Positions 1 through 8,328 of a DNA stretch of 64,000 bases are shown here, one piece after another (the stretch's first letter is position 1; each line of letters opens with the position of its first letter). A model generated the notes under the pieces. The model was not told where the DNA came from. It searched no databases and saw nothing but the letters and a program-made list of their open reading frames with translations. The DNA lies in assembly GCF_022346925.1 (NCBI RefSeq), contig NZ_JAKRNJ010000005.1, positions 124,001 through 188,000 on the forward strand, read 5' to 3'. The position numbers were made by a program, and so were the translations under genes. Origin of the DNA: Microvirga sp. ACRRW (GTDB lineage: Bacteria > Pseudomonadota > Alphaproteobacteria > Rhizobiales > Beijerinckiaceae).

Positions 1-60
1 CTTACGCGAACTGTCTAAAAACGGGATTACGCTGCCCAAGGTCCCGCATCAAGTGGCCTG

Positions 61-110
61 GAGTATCAGTCCCAAAGGTGAACACCACTTTTGGGCCCAA
101 TCCGATACTC
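61..110. repeat. Imperfect inverted repeat downstream of pyrH
   Basis: Outer arms GAGTATC (61-67) and GATACTC (104-110) enclose CCCAAA (71-76) and TTTGGG (90-95), with GGTG/CACC nearest the loop. The element lies about 65 bases past the pyrH stop codon. It has no T-run on the minus strand, so it is not a classical terminator. The arrangement resembles dispersed intergenic palindromes of Hyphomicrobiales. A plus-strand frame is open through this stretch, but the palindrome itself explains the sequence better than a gene does. Confidence 0.5.
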
Positions 111-174
111 CCTTTTCAAATGGCGAATGGCTCAGACGGAAAACCGGGCCAGTTTTCCACACCAAGCATCCCGA

Positions 175-888
175 TCAGGGGGCGACGACGGTCGACGGAA
201 CTTTTCCGAGGAGAAGATCGGTGATCGAGCTCGGCGCGTGAACGGAGCCGACGAGGATCGAGAGCTTGCTCTCCCGCGCCAGGGCGAAGGCGGCGGTATC
301 CATCACCTTAAGGTCCTTGGCGATGGCCTCGTCATGGGTCAGGCGGTCGTAGCGGACGGCGTTCGGATCCTTCTTCGGATCGGCGGAATAGACGCCGTCC
401 ACCTGGGTGGCCTTCAGGACTGCATCGCATTTCAGCTCGGCTGCGCGCAGCACGGCGGCGGTGTCAGTGGTGAAGAAGGGATTGCCGGTGCCGCCGGCCA
501 GCACCACGACTTGCCCCTTGTCCAGGTGATGCAAAGCAGGCTGACGGGCGTAGGTCTCGCAGATCGTCGGCATGGACACCGCCGACATGGTGCGGGCGGG
601 AACACCAGCGGCATTGAGCGAGGTCTCGATGGCGAGCGAGTTCATGACCGTGCCGAGCATGCCCATGGAATCGGCTGTGGGACGGTCGATCCAGCCGGCG
701 GAGCTCATGCGCGCGCCGCGGATGATGTTGCCGCCGCCGATCACGACGGCGATCTCGAAACCGGCCTTGGTGGCCTTGGCAAGATCCCGCGCCAGACGGG
801 AGAGAATTTCGGAGTCGAGCCAATATCCGTCGGGAGCCATCAAGGCCTCTCCCGAGAGCTTCACTAGAACGCGTCGGAATTGTGCCAC
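175..888 (-). CDS. pyrH: UMP kinase (uridylate kinase)
   Basis: This cytosolic enzyme phosphorylates UMP to UDP with ATP in pyrimidine nucleotide synthesis. The 237-residue protein has the usual bacterial length and belongs to the amino acid kinase fold. An N-terminal KLSGEAL motif (10-16), the glycine-rich GGGNIIRG loop (51-58), the UMP-site segment DSMGMLGTVMN (73-83) and the C-terminal AGGTGNPFFTTD segment (131-142) are all present. It follows tsf on the same strand with about 160 bases between, and a terminator sits in that gap, so it probably has its own promoter as well. The usual next gene, frr, is not within the window. Confidence 0.97.
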   Translation of the reverse strand: MAQFRRVLVKLSGEALMAPDGYWLDSEILSRLARDLAKATKAGFEIAVVIGGGNIIRGARMSSAGWIDRPTADSMGMLGTVMNSLAIETSLNAAGVPARTMSAVSMPTICETYARQPALHHLDKGQVVVLAGGTGNPFFTTDTAAVLRAAELKCDAVLKATQVDGVYSADPKKDPNAVRYDRLTHDEAIAKDLKVMDTAAFALARESKLSILVGSVHAPSSITDLLLGKVPSTVVAP

Positions 889-1009
889 TGTTGGACTCCC
901 TTGTTTTTCAATTTTGCATCACACCCGAAGGCCCTCGCCTCGGAAGCGCGGTGAACGCGCCGTCCAAAGTAAGGTTCGGAAACTTTGCCGGATTTATAGC
1001 CTTCTCATG

Positions 1010-1037
1010 AAAACGGCGGCTGAGAAGCCGCCGTTTT
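1010..1037 (-). terminator. Intrinsic terminator after tsf
   Basis: A perfect 12-bp stem (1010-1021 with 1026-1037) carries a 4-base loop and has A/T-rich ends. It stands 11 bases beyond the tsf stop codon in the reading direction of tsf. The U-rich tract is short because it is built from the stem end, so some read-through into pyrH is possible. Confidence 0.75.
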
Positions 1038-1048
1038 GAGTTCTTGTT

Positions 1049-1978
1049 TTAGGCCTTGAGACCGGCCTGGGCTGCGACTTCCGCCGCGAAGTCAGGAGCC
1101 TCTTCCTTTTCGATGCCCTCGCCGAGTGCATAGCGGACGAAGCCCTTCAGAGCGACCGGCTTGCCGGCCTTCGACTCGGCTTCCTTGAGCACCTGCGTCA
1201 CGGTCTTCGACGGATCGTGCACGAAGGGCTGCTCGAGGAGCGTGACTTCCTTGAAGTAGCTCTTCAGGCCGCTCTCGATGATCTTCTGCATGACGTTGTC
1301 CGGCTTGCCGGCGTTCTTGTCGCGCAGGATGGCGCTCTCGCGCTCGATCGTAGCAGCGTCGACGCCGGAAGCGTCGAGAGCAACCGGGCTGGTCGCAGCA
1401 ACGTGCATGGCGATCTGACGGCCGAGCGTGCTCAGAGCATCGACGTCGCCTTCGGACTCGAGAGCGACGAGGACGCCGATCTTGCCGAGTCCGTCGGTGA
1501 CGGCATTATGCACGTAGGACGCGATCACGCCCTTCGAGACTTCGAGCTTCGCGATGCGGCGCAGAGTCATGTTCTCGCCGATGGTGGCGATGAGTTCCTG
1601 CAGGCGGTCCTTCACGGTGGTGGTGGAGCCCGGGAACGTAGCGGCTTCGAGGGACTCGATGGTGCCGTTGCCGTTCAGACCGATCTTGGCGGCTTCGCGG
1701 ACGAAAGCCTGGAACCCGTCGTTACGGGCGACGAAGTCCGTCTCCGAGTTGACCTCGAGGATGGTGGCGGTGCGGCCCGACGACTCGACGGCGACGAGGC
1801 CCTCGGCAGCGACGCGGCCAGCCTTCTTGGCAGCCTTGGAGAGGCCCTTCTTGCGCAGCCAGTCGATGGCGGCTTCCATGTCGCCGTTGGTCTCGGCGAG
1901 AGCGGCCTTGCAGTCCATCATGCCAGCGCTGGTCGTCTCGCGCAGCTCCTTCACCATCGCAGCGGTAATGTTCGCCAT
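1049..1978 (-). CDS. tsf: Elongation factor Ts
   Basis: EF-Ts is the guanine nucleotide exchange factor that recycles EF-Tu-GDP during translation. The 309-residue protein starts [13 protein letters not shown] with an AAAGGA ribosome site just upstream; an in-frame ATG further upstream would add 21 residues that lie in the rpsB-tsf hairpin region, so it was rejected. The N-terminal UBA-like domain covers about residues 1-55, and the EF-Tu contact motif TDFVARN is at 80-86, followed by the dimerisation core. It is the second gene after rpsB, the classical order, separated by about 100 bases that contain two hairpins. Confidence 0.97.
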   Translation of the reverse strand: MANITAAMVKELRETTSAGMMDCKAALAETNGDMEAAIDWLRKKGLSKAAKKAGRVAAEGLVAVESSGRTATILEVNSETDFVARNDGFQAFVREAAKIGLNGNGTIESLEAATFPGSTTTVKDRLQELIATIGENMTLRRIAKLEVSKGVIASYVHNAVTDGLGKIGVLVALESEGDVDALSTLGRQIAMHVAATSPVALDASGVDAATIERESAILRDKNAGKPDNVMQKIIESGLKSYFKEVTLLEQPFVHDPSKTVTQVLKEAESKAGKPVALKGFVRYALGEGIEKEEAPDFAAEVAAQAGLKA

Positions 1979-2010
1979 GGTTCGTCCTTTCAGGGGTTCG
2001 TGCATACAGG

Positions 2011-2039
2011 GAGCCCGGCGCTCATGGAACGCCGGGCTC
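2011..2039 (-). other. Hairpin in the rpsB-tsf spacer
   Basis: A 10-bp perfect stem, GAGCCCGGCG paired with CGCCGGGCTC (2030-2039), has a 9-base loop. It lies between the rpsB stop and the tsf ribosome site and is not followed by a T-run. A role in partial termination or in mRNA processing that sets the S2 to EF-Ts ratio is inference. Confidence 0.55.
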
Positions 2040-2053
2040 AATCATTCGTTCGA

Positions 2054-2072
2054 GCGCTGCGTTAAGCAGCGC
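2054..2072 (-). other. Second hairpin in the rpsB-tsf spacer
   Basis: A 7-bp stem GCGCTGC/GCAGCGC with a 5-base loop begins about 10 bases after the rpsB stop codon. Together with the larger hairpin downstream it makes a tandem structured spacer. Confidence 0.5.
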
Positions 2073-2080
2073 CGAGAGAT

Positions 2081-3103
2081 TTACGCCGCAGCGGCTTCGA
2101 TCATCGTGCGGGCCTGGTTGACCCAGCCATCGCGCTCGAGGCGACCGTTGAGCTTCAGGTCCTTGTCGAGCTGAGCGATGTCGCCAGCCTGCATGGCGGC
2201 AAGCTGCCAGTAGTGGAAGATGCCGGCTTCATTCAGCTTCTTCTCGAGCTGGGGGCCGACGCCGTTCAGCTTGGTCAGATCGTCCGGAGCGCCACGGGGA
2301 GCAGCCAGACGCTCGAACTGCTCGCCGTCATAGGCGACAGCGGCGGTGTCGGTCGTCGGGAGCTCTTCGGCCATCGGGTTCTCGGAAGCACCGATGTCGA
2401 TGCCCATGTCACCGGCACCGCGGGAGATGCCGTCAAGAGCGGCGCGAGCAACGAGATCGCAGTAGAGAGCGATCGCGCGACCGGCGTCGTCGTTGGCCGG
2501 AACCGGGAAGGTGATGCCGTCCGGGTTGGAATTCGTGTCGACGATGGCGGCCACCGGGATGCCGAGGCGGTTAGCCTCCTGGATCGCCAGCTGCTCCTTG
2601 TTGGTGTCGATGACGAAGATCAGGTCGGGCGTGCCGCCCATGTCCTTGATGCCGCCGAGAGCACGCTCGAGCTTTTCCTTCTCGCGAGCGAGCATGAGGC
2701 GCTCTTTCTTCGTGAGGCCCTGGCCGCCGCCGGCAAGGATCTCGTCCACCTTGCGCAGGCGGGCGATGGAGCCGGAGATCGTCTTCCAGTTGGTGAGCAT
2801 GCCGCCGAGCCAGCGGGAGTTCACGTAGTACTGAGCCGAACGCTTGGCGGCATCGGCAACGGCGTCAGCAGCCTGACGCTTCGTGCCGACGAAGAGCACG
2901 CGACCGCCCTTGGCGACCGTGTCGCTGACAGCCTGCAGAGCGCGGTGCATCATCGGGACCGACTGAGCGAGGTCGATAATGTGGATGTTGTTGCGGGTGC
3001 CGAAGATGTATTGACCCATCTTCGGGTTCCAGCGGTGGGCCTGGTGGCCAAAGTGAGCGCCAGCCTCGAGAAGGCTGCGCATCGAGAATTCAGGAAGCGC
3101 CAT
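2081..3103 (-). CDS. rpsB: 30S ribosomal protein S2 with C-terminal helix-hairpin-helix-like extension
   Basis: S2 is a late-assembling protein of the small ribosomal subunit needed for S1 binding. Residues 1 to about 225 are a standard S2 (GAHFGHQ at 15-21, RWNPKM at 24-29, [12 protein letters not shown] at 34-45). The protein is 340 residues against roughly 240-260 in most bacteria. The extra tail has a variable linker (about 226-273) and then a compact domain at 274-335 with an [12 protein letters not shown] motif of the helix-hairpin-helix type and an [11 protein letters not shown] signature. Similar tails are known on S2, L21 and NuoE proteins of Hyphomicrobiales. A GGAGA site precedes the ATG. 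It heads rpsB-tsf. Confidence 0.97.
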   Translation of the reverse strand: MALPEFSMRSLLEAGAHFGHQAHRWNPKMGQYIFGTRNNIHIIDLAQSVPMMHRALQAVSDTVAKGGRVLFVGTKRQAADAVADAAKRSAQYYVNSRWLGGMLTNWKTISGSIARLRKVDEILAGGGQGLTKKERLMLAREKEKLERALGGIKDMGGTPDLIFVIDTNKEQLAIQEANRLGIPVAAIVDTNSNPDGITFPVPANDDAGRAIALYCDLVARAALDGISRGAGDMGIDIGASENPMAEELPTTDTAAVAYDGEQFERLAAPRGAPDDLTKLNGVGPQLEKKLNEAGIFHYWQLAAMQAGDIAQLDKDLKLNGRLERDGWVNQARTMIEAAAA

Positions 3104-3164
3104 AGTTTTTCTCCGGTTAAGCCTCCGCGGAACAGTGAACCGGTCTTGCCGGCCACCGGGGGAT

Positions 3165-3182
3165 CCTCATGAGCTCATGAGG
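3165..3182. promoter_or_regulatory. 18-base perfect palindrome in the rpsB leader
   Basis: CCTCATGAGCTCATGAGG reads identically on both strands and sits inside the predicted 5' untranslated leader of rpsB, some 60 bases before the start codon. It could form a leader hairpin for autogenous control by S2 or act as a protein-binding site; neither is shown. Confidence 0.5.
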
Positions 3183-3208
3183 GGATTCCGCGTGTGGGAT
3201 GGGGGCGC

Positions 3209-3237
3209 ATATAGGGGTAAAATGAGCCAAACGCAAG
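3209..3237 (-). promoter_or_regulatory. Probable rpsB promoter
   Basis: On the minus strand a -35 element CTTGCG (3237-3232), a 17-base spacer and a -10 element CTATAT (3214-3209) lie about 105 bases upstream of the rpsB start. They match the usual sigma-70-type spacing of alphaproteobacterial promoters. The predicted leader is about 100 nt. Confidence 0.6.
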
Positions 3238-3286
3238 CCGTAAGGAATATTGTGCCCGGCCCTACTCATTTTTCCATCCGAACGAT

Positions 3287-3321
3287 GGAAAAAGCCCCTG
3301 GTTGGATATCCCAGGGGCTTT
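3287..3321 (-). terminator. Intrinsic terminator after the Gly-rich secreted protein gene
   Basis: An 11-bp stem (AAAGCCCCTGG 3291-3301 with CCAGGGGCTTT 3311-3321) ends in five Us on the minus strand. It stands about 65 bases after the stop of the upstream gene and insulates it from the rpsB promoter. Confidence 0.85.
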
Positions 3322-3384
3322 GTGAACGTAAATTTAGGTAGACACTTATAGCAAGCGGCTCAAGTGTCTGCGCTCAGTAGAGAC

Positions 3385-4272
3385 CTAGGGGCTGCTGCGG
3401 CCATTTCCTCCACCATTACCGTTGCCATTACCCCCGCCGTTGCCGCCGCCCGGGTTGGATGGATCGGTGCCCTTCACATCCGTGCTGGTGTTGTCGGCCG
3501 GCTCCGATCCGTTGCCGAGGCCGTTGTTGTTGCCAGGACCCTGGCCGTTTCCGTTGTTGCCTCCATTGCCGCCACCGTGACCATTGCCGCGGCCCGGATT
3601 GGACGGATCACTGCCTTTTACATCCGTATTGGTGTTGTCACCTGGCTCCGAACCATTGCCCAAGCCGTTGTTATTCCCAGGCCCTTGGCCGTTTCCATTA
3701 TTGCCCCGTCCCCCACCAACGCTCGTGCCGCCGCCTCCAGCGGGCGCGTCAGATGAAACTCCGCCTGGAGAGGATCCGCCCGACGAACTATCGGCTGTCG
3801 TTGTGCCGCCTCCGACGCTACCGCCGCCCGATGCAGTTCCACCACCGGATGAGGATACCGCGCCGCCATTCGACGATCCCGTGCCGAGAGAAGACCCCGA
3901 GTCAGTTGCACCCAATGTTCCCGAAGCACCCACCGGCGTGCCTGACACCCCGGCAGATGTGCCTGTTGAGCCCCTGGAGCGATCGCCGCCATTGGAAAGG
4001 GTTCCAAAGCCCAACGAACGGGAGGGCCTGATCGAACCGGTTGTCAGGTCGCTCCGGTCGTCGTTTTGGCGACGCAGGGCCTGGGGAAGAATGGCGCAAC
4101 GGCAGACCTCTTCTCCGCGAACGATGCGGAGGCGGCAGTTGCCATACATCGAGGCATCAGCCACAGCCGGTACACATTGCTGACCCGGACGGACGACCTG
4201 AGCATAGGATGCAGGAGACGAGGCTAGAAAAAGCGTTGCTGCAGACAAAGCGAGAGCGTGCGAACGTTTCAT
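3385..4272 (-). CDS. Secreted Gly/Asn/Ser-rich low-complexity protein with a tandem repeat
   Basis: No family is recognised. The 295-residue product has a clear Sec signal peptide (MKRSHALALSAATLFLASS, cleavage near residue 24-25), then a small cysteine-containing module with Cys33, Cys46, Cys57 and Cys59, which could form two disulfides after export. From about residue 95 it becomes Gly/Ser/Thr-rich and ends in two nearly identical 48-residue units (191-238 and 239-286) with the core NGQGPGNNNGLGNGSEP. A structural, adhesive or surface role is plausible but unproven. The ribosome site AAAGGTGA precedes the ATG. The gene stands alone, with its own terminator and a hairpin in its leader. Confidence 0.85.
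   Translation of the reverse strand: MKRSHALALSAATLFLASSPASYAQVVRPGQQCVPAVADASMYGNCRLRIVRGEEVCRCAILPQALRRQNDDRSDLTTGSIRPSRSLGFGTLSNGGDRSRGSTGTSAGVSGTPVGASGTLGATDSGSSLGTGSSNGGAVSSSGGGTASGGGSVGGGTTTADSSSGGSSPGGVSSDAPAGGGGTSVGGGRGNNGNGQGPGNNNGLGNGSEPGDNTNTDVKGSDPSNPGRGNGHGGGNGGNNGNGQGPGNNNGLGNGSEPADNTSTDVKGTDPSNPGGGNGGGNGNGNGGGNGRSSP
3415..3702 (-). repeat. Two tandem 144-bp coding repeats
   Basis: The C-terminal part of the secreted protein is encoded by two adjacent copies of a 144-bp (48-codon) unit. The protein copies differ at few positions (for example EPGDNTNTD against EPADNTSTD), while many third codon positions differ. This indicates an old duplication kept under protein-level selection. 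The array is a candidate for copy-number variation between strains. Confidence 0.8.
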
Positions 4273-4605
4273 GGTTCACCTTTACGAACTAATACTGGTG
4301 GGAGGCTCATTGGAGATGATGAGCCTAAGTGGCTTGACGACGCTCGAACCGGAATAATGTTCCTAGTCTCAGAAGAAAAAAGACACATCCCGCCATACGG
4401 CAGAGTTTGCATCACTCGAGATGCCGAAATACTGAACTTCTTCTAAAGGCGAACTTGCACGATCGATTACCGCATCCGAAGACACATGAAAGACCTTGTG
4501 ACTTCAAGTGAAGCCACATATCGTTCAAAGCCAGCACGATCCGTAAAAAGGCCATTCTGGATAGAGTTCGGCAACCCTTTTTGGTTGCACATCCGAATTG
4601 GCAGG
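4273..4605. other. 333-base intergenic region between the secreted protein gene and dnaE
   Basis: No coding sequence is supported here. Near the secreted protein gene an 8-bp inverted repeat (AGGCTCAT 4303-4310, ATGAGCCT 4319-4326) would fold in its leader mRNA. Beyond it the sequence is relatively A+T-rich and should hold that gene's promoter, but no convincing -35/-10 pair was found. Just past the dnaE stop a small GCAACC/GGTTGC hairpin (4571-4588) lacks a T-run on the dnaE strand, so the dnaE terminator is uncertain. Confidence 0.5.
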
Positions 4606-7600
4606 TCAGCTCATCTGCACTTCGACCACGCCCGGAACGGCGCGCAATGCCCCTGCGATCTGCGGAGAGGCCATGTATTTGCCGGGGAGCTTCACCTCGA
4701 CTTCGCGGTCGCCGTCGTCGAGGATCAGGACGAGTGAAACCTCGCCCTCGCCCCTAGCCTTCAGGCGCTCGTAGACGCTGGGAATGGGGCGCTCGTCGCG
4801 CAGGAAAATGCGCATACCCTTCTGGTGTTTGGAGATGGCCTCTTCAAGCGGCTCGGCCATGCCGATGCGCGCCCTCACCTCTTCGCCTTCAAGACCGGCC
4901 TGAAGCATGAGGACAACGGCGGTGCCGGGCTCCAATACATCGCGCAGGCGCACGAGGCCTTCCGAGAAGATGATCGCCTCGAACTGCCCGGTCTGATCCG
5001 AGAGCGTCAGAATGCCCATCTTGTTGCCGGTCTTGGTGCGGCGCTCCTGCCGGTCGAGCACGGTTGCGGCGACGCGACCGACCGAATTCCCCGCCTTCAC
5101 GGAGCGGCAGAACTCGGCCCAAGTCTGCACACGCAGTTTCTTGAGCAGCTCGCCATATTCATCGAGCGGATGGCCTGAGAGGAAGAAGCCGACCGCATCA
5201 TATTCACGCTGCAACCGCTCTGCTGCTGGCCAGGGCTCGTATGACGGAATGCGCAGCTGCACATCCGCCGAATTCATGCCGCCGAACATGTCGATCATGC
5301 CGCCATTCGCCGCCTCGTAGGATTGCTGTGCGAGGCTCATCATGGCGTCGATGGAGGCGCAGGCCTTCGCGCGATCCGGTTCCAACTCGTCGAAGGCGCC
5401 GGCGGCAATGAGGTTTTCGATGGTGCGCTTGTTGATCGCCTTCGGATTGATGCGCCGCGCGAAATCGGCAAGGTCCTTGAAGGGCTCGTCACCCCTCGCT
5501 TCCACCACGGCTTCAATGGCTTGACGGCCTACGCCCTTCACGGCGGCGAGCGCGTAGAGAATCGAGCCGACTCCCTCCGTGTCATAGATGACATCGAACA
5601 CCACCCCCGAGTGGTTGATGGAGGGAGGGATGACCTTGAAGCCGAGGCGCTGCGCCTCGCGGCGGAATTCGGAGAGCTTGTCGGTGTTGTCGAGATCGAG
5701 CGTCATGGACGCGGCGAGGAACTCGACCGGATAGTTCGCCTTCAGATAGGCGGTCTGGTAAGCGACGAGGGCGTAGGCTGCCGCGTGGCTCTTGTTGAAG
5801 CCGTAATCCGCGAACTTGGCGAGCAGGTCGAAGATCTCGTTCGCCTTCGCCTTGTCGAGACCATTTGCGACGGAGCCTGACACGAAGCGCTCGCGCTGCG
5901 CGTCCATCTCCGCCTTGATCTTCTTACCCATAGCGCGGCGCAGAAGGTCTGCATCGCCGAGCGAGTAGCCGGCGAGGACCTTCGCGACCTCCATCACCTG
6001 CTCCTGATAGACGATGATGCCGAAAGTCTCGCGCAGGATCGGTTCCAGCTTGTCGTGCGGATACCAATCTTTTTTGTTGTGCTCGTCCTTGCCGAGCTTG
6101 CGCGCACAATAGACCGGGATGTTCGCCATCGGGCCCGGACGATAGAGCGCCACGAGAGCGATGATATCCTCGAAACGGTCGCTTTCCATCTCGACGAGCG
6201 CTTTTCGCATGCCCGCGGATTCCACCTGGAACACGCCGACCGTCTCGCCCTTGCACAGCATCTCGTAGGATTTGCGATCATCGAGCGGCAAGGCCGACAG
6301 ATCGATATGAACGCCCGTGCGCTTGATGAGATCGACCGCCGTGCGCAGCACGGTGAGGGTCTTCAGACCCAGGAAGTCGAACTTCACGAGGCCCGCCTGC
6401 TCGACCCACTTCATATTGTACTGGGTCACGCGCATGCCAGTCTTCGGGTCTCGGTAGAGCGGCACCAGTTCCTGCAACGGACGGTCGCCGATCACCACAC
6501 CTGCGGCGTGGGTCGACGCATGGCGGTGCAAACCTTCCAGCTTCTGCGCAATGCCGAGCAGGCGCTTGACCACAGGCTCTTCATCACGCGCAGCTTGGAG
6601 CTTCGGCTCGCCTTCGATGGCCTGTTCCAGCGTCACCGGATTGGCCGGGTTCTGCGGCACGAGCTTGGTGAGCTTGTCTACCTGGCCATAAGGCATTTCG
6701 AGGACGCGGCCGACGTCGCGCAAAACGCCGCGCGCAAGCAACGTACCGAAAGTGATGATCTGCGCGACCTGCTCCTCGCCATAGCGCTTCTGCACGTAAT
6801 CGATCACGCGCTCGCGCCCGTCGACGCAGAAGTCGATATCGAAGTCAGGCATCGACACGCGTTCGGGATTGAGGAAGCGCTCGAAGAGCAGGCTGAATCG
6901 GAGCGGATCGAGATCGGTGATGGTGAGCGCGTAAGCGACCAGCGAGCCTGCGCCGGAACCACGGCCCGGTCCGACGGGAATGTCGTGATCCTTTGCCCAT
7001 TTGATGAAGTCCGCCACGATCAGGAAGTAGCCGGGGAACTTCATCTTGCGGATGATGCCGACCTCGAAGGCAAGGCGGTCGTGATAATCCTGCTCTGTCA
7101 GGCCGGGCGCTGGCCCGTGCGCGGCAAGGCGCTTGGCAAGGCCCTCTTCCGCCTGGCGCTGCAGCTCCTCCCCTTCGTCGAGGCTTGCGGCATCCGGGCC
7201 CGTGCCGAAATTCGGCAGGATGGGCTTGCGGGTTTTGACGCGCGTCGAGCAGCGCATGGCGATCTCGACTGTGGCGTTGAGCGCATCGGGCAGATCGGAG
7301 AACAGTTCCATCATCTGCTGGCGCGTCTTGAAGTGGTGCTCGGGCGACAGGCGGCGGCGGTCGTCGTTGGAGACGATCTGGCCTTCCGCAATGGCTAGCA
7401 GCGCATCGTGCGCTTCGTAATCCTTCGGGGACGAGAAGAACGGCTCGTTGGCGGCCACAAGTGGTAAGCCGTTGCGATCCGCGAGCGCGATCAGCTCGCC
7501 CTCCACCATCCGCTCCTCATCGAGGTGATGACGCTGGATCTCCACATAGAGCTGATGGCCGAAAGCGTTCTTCAGGATATCGAGGCGCGCCTGAGCTAGC

Positions 7601-8079
7601 TCCTGACGCCCACCGTTGCGGAGTGCGCAATCGAGCGGTCCAGTGAAGCCGCCCGTTAGTGCGATCAACCCCTCGCTGTGGCGCGCGAGAATGGGCGCTG
7701 CCACGCGCGGCTCCTCGCCGAGCGGAACGTCGAAATAGGCCGCGCTCACGAGGCGCATGAGGTTGCGGTAGCCCTCCTCGTTCTGCGCGAGCAGCACGAT
7801 GTTGGACGGCACCGGGACGACCCGGGCGACGGGATCGGCCTCCTCGAAACAGACGGAAAGCTGCACCCCGGCAATCGGCTGGATGCCGGAACCCGCCATC
7901 TTCTCGGAAAATTCCAGCGCGCCGAAGAGGTTATTGGTATCGGTCAGCGCAATCGCCGGCTGCTTGTCGGCGGCGGCGAGCTTCTGCAATTGCGCGATCT
8001 TCAGCGCCCCCTCAAGCAGCGAATACGAGGAGTGAACATGCAGGTGGACGAAGCCGATATCTTGAAGAATGCGCGCCAT
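4606..8079 (-). CDS. dnaE: DNA polymerase III subunit alpha
   Basis: This is the catalytic subunit of the replicative polymerase. The 1157-residue length fits DnaE1. The N-terminal PHP domain begins with FVHLHVHSSYSLLEGA (10-25). The palm contains GPGRGSGAGS (about 367-376) and the catalytic aspartates in PDFDIDF (about 410-416). A tandem helix-hairpin-helix region and an OB fold (VGRVAATVLDRQERRTKTG, from about 996) follow. The polymerase features and absence of imuA/imuB next to it argue against the error-prone DnaE2 paralogue. A microprotein gene with an SOS promoter lies 118 bases upstream on the same strand, with no obvious terminator between. Confidence 0.98.
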   Translation of the reverse strand: MARILQDIGFVHLHVHSSYSLLEGALKIAQLQKLAAADKQPAIALTDTNNLFGALEFSEKMAGSGIQPIAGVQLSVCFEEADPVARVVPVPSNIVLLAQNEEGYRNLMRLVSAAYFDVPLGEEPRVAAPILARHSEGLIALTGGFTGPLDCALRNGGRQELAQARLDILKNAFGHQLYVEIQRHHLDEERMVEGELIALADRNGLPLVAANEPFFSSPKDYEAHDALLAIAEGQIVSNDDRRRLSPEHHFKTRQQMMELFSDLPDALNATVEIAMRCSTRVKTRKPILPNFGTGPDAASLDEGEELQRQAEEGLAKRLAAHGPAPGLTEQDYHDRLAFEVGIIRKMKFPGYFLIVADFIKWAKDHDIPVGPGRGSGAGSLVAYALTITDLDPLRFSLLFERFLNPERVSMPDFDIDFCVDGRERVIDYVQKRYGEEQVAQIITFGTLLARGVLRDVGRVLEMPYGQVDKLTKLVPQNPANPVTLEQAIEGEPKLQAARDEEPVVKRLLGIAQKLEGLHRHASTHAAGVVIGDRPLQELVPLYRDPKTGMRVTQYNMKWVEQAGLVKFDFLGLKTLTVLRTAVDLIKRTGVHIDLSALPLDDRKSYEMLCKGETVGVFQVESAGMRKALVEMESDRFEDIIALVALYRPGPMANIPVYCARKLGKDEHNKKDWYPHDKLEPILRETFGIIVYQEQVMEVAKVLAGYSLGDADLLRRAMGKKIKAEMDAQRERFVSGSVANGLDKAKANEIFDLLAKFADYGFNKSHAAAYALVAYQTAYLKANYPVEFLAASMTLDLDNTDKLSEFRREAQRLGFKVIPPSINHSGVVFDVIYDTEGVGSILYALAAVKGVGRQAIEAVVEARGDEPFKDLADFARRINPKAINKRTIENLIAAGAFDELEPDRAKACASIDAMMSLAQQSYEAANGGMIDMFGGMNSADVQLRIPSYEPWPAAERLQREYDAVGFFLSGHPLDEYGELLKKLRVQTWAEFCRSVKAGNSVGRVAATVLDRQERRTKTGNKMGILTLSDQTGQFEAIIFSEGLVRLRDVLEPGTAVVLMLQAGLEGEEVRARIGMAEPLEEAISKHQKGMRIFLRDERPIPSVYERLKARGEGEVSLVLILDDGDREVEVKLPGKYMASPQIAGALRAVPGVVEVQMS

Positions 8080-8197
8080 GAAACTCTACTCGATGAATGG
8101 CGCGCATATTGCCACGATTCTTGCCCCTGAATGCCTAACGGGGCTTGTGAAGGATTACCTTCCTGTGAATCCCGTGGATCTGTGTGGATTGCGGGTA

Positions 8198-8299
8198 TCA
8201 GGCGACCGGCGCCAGCACCAGAGCCCAGATTGCCACGGCGGAGCCGAACATGACGAGAGAGGTGATTTCAGCGGCGGTTTCGAGGACGATGCGAACCAT
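8198..8299 (-). CDS. 33-residue single-pass membrane microprotein under an SOS box
   Basis: The short frame starts ATG GTT CGC and ends TGA. It encodes MVRIVLETAAEITSL followed by a strongly hydrophobic stretch ending WALVLAPVA, that is, one membrane helix over about residues 12-31 with a tiny polar N-terminus. A GGAGA ribosome site lies 6 bases before the ATG. The promoter 20-60 bases upstream carries a perfect alphaproteobacterial LexA box. No family is recognised. In size, membrane nature and predicted DNA-damage induction it parallels SidA, the 29-residue SOS-induced division inhibitor of Caulobacter crescentus; similarity of function is inference. dnaE follows on the same strand. Confidence 0.7.
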   Translation of the reverse strand: MVRIVLETAAEITSLVMFGSAVAIWALVLAPVA

Positions 8300-8328
8300 G
8301 TTTGATCTCCGTGTTCTCTATGCGTTCA

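Noticed and set aside
53-241. Plus-strand frame open from the left edge into pyrH
   Set aside because: It overlaps the conserved end of pyrH by 67 bases, contains a palindrome and shows no recognisable domain.
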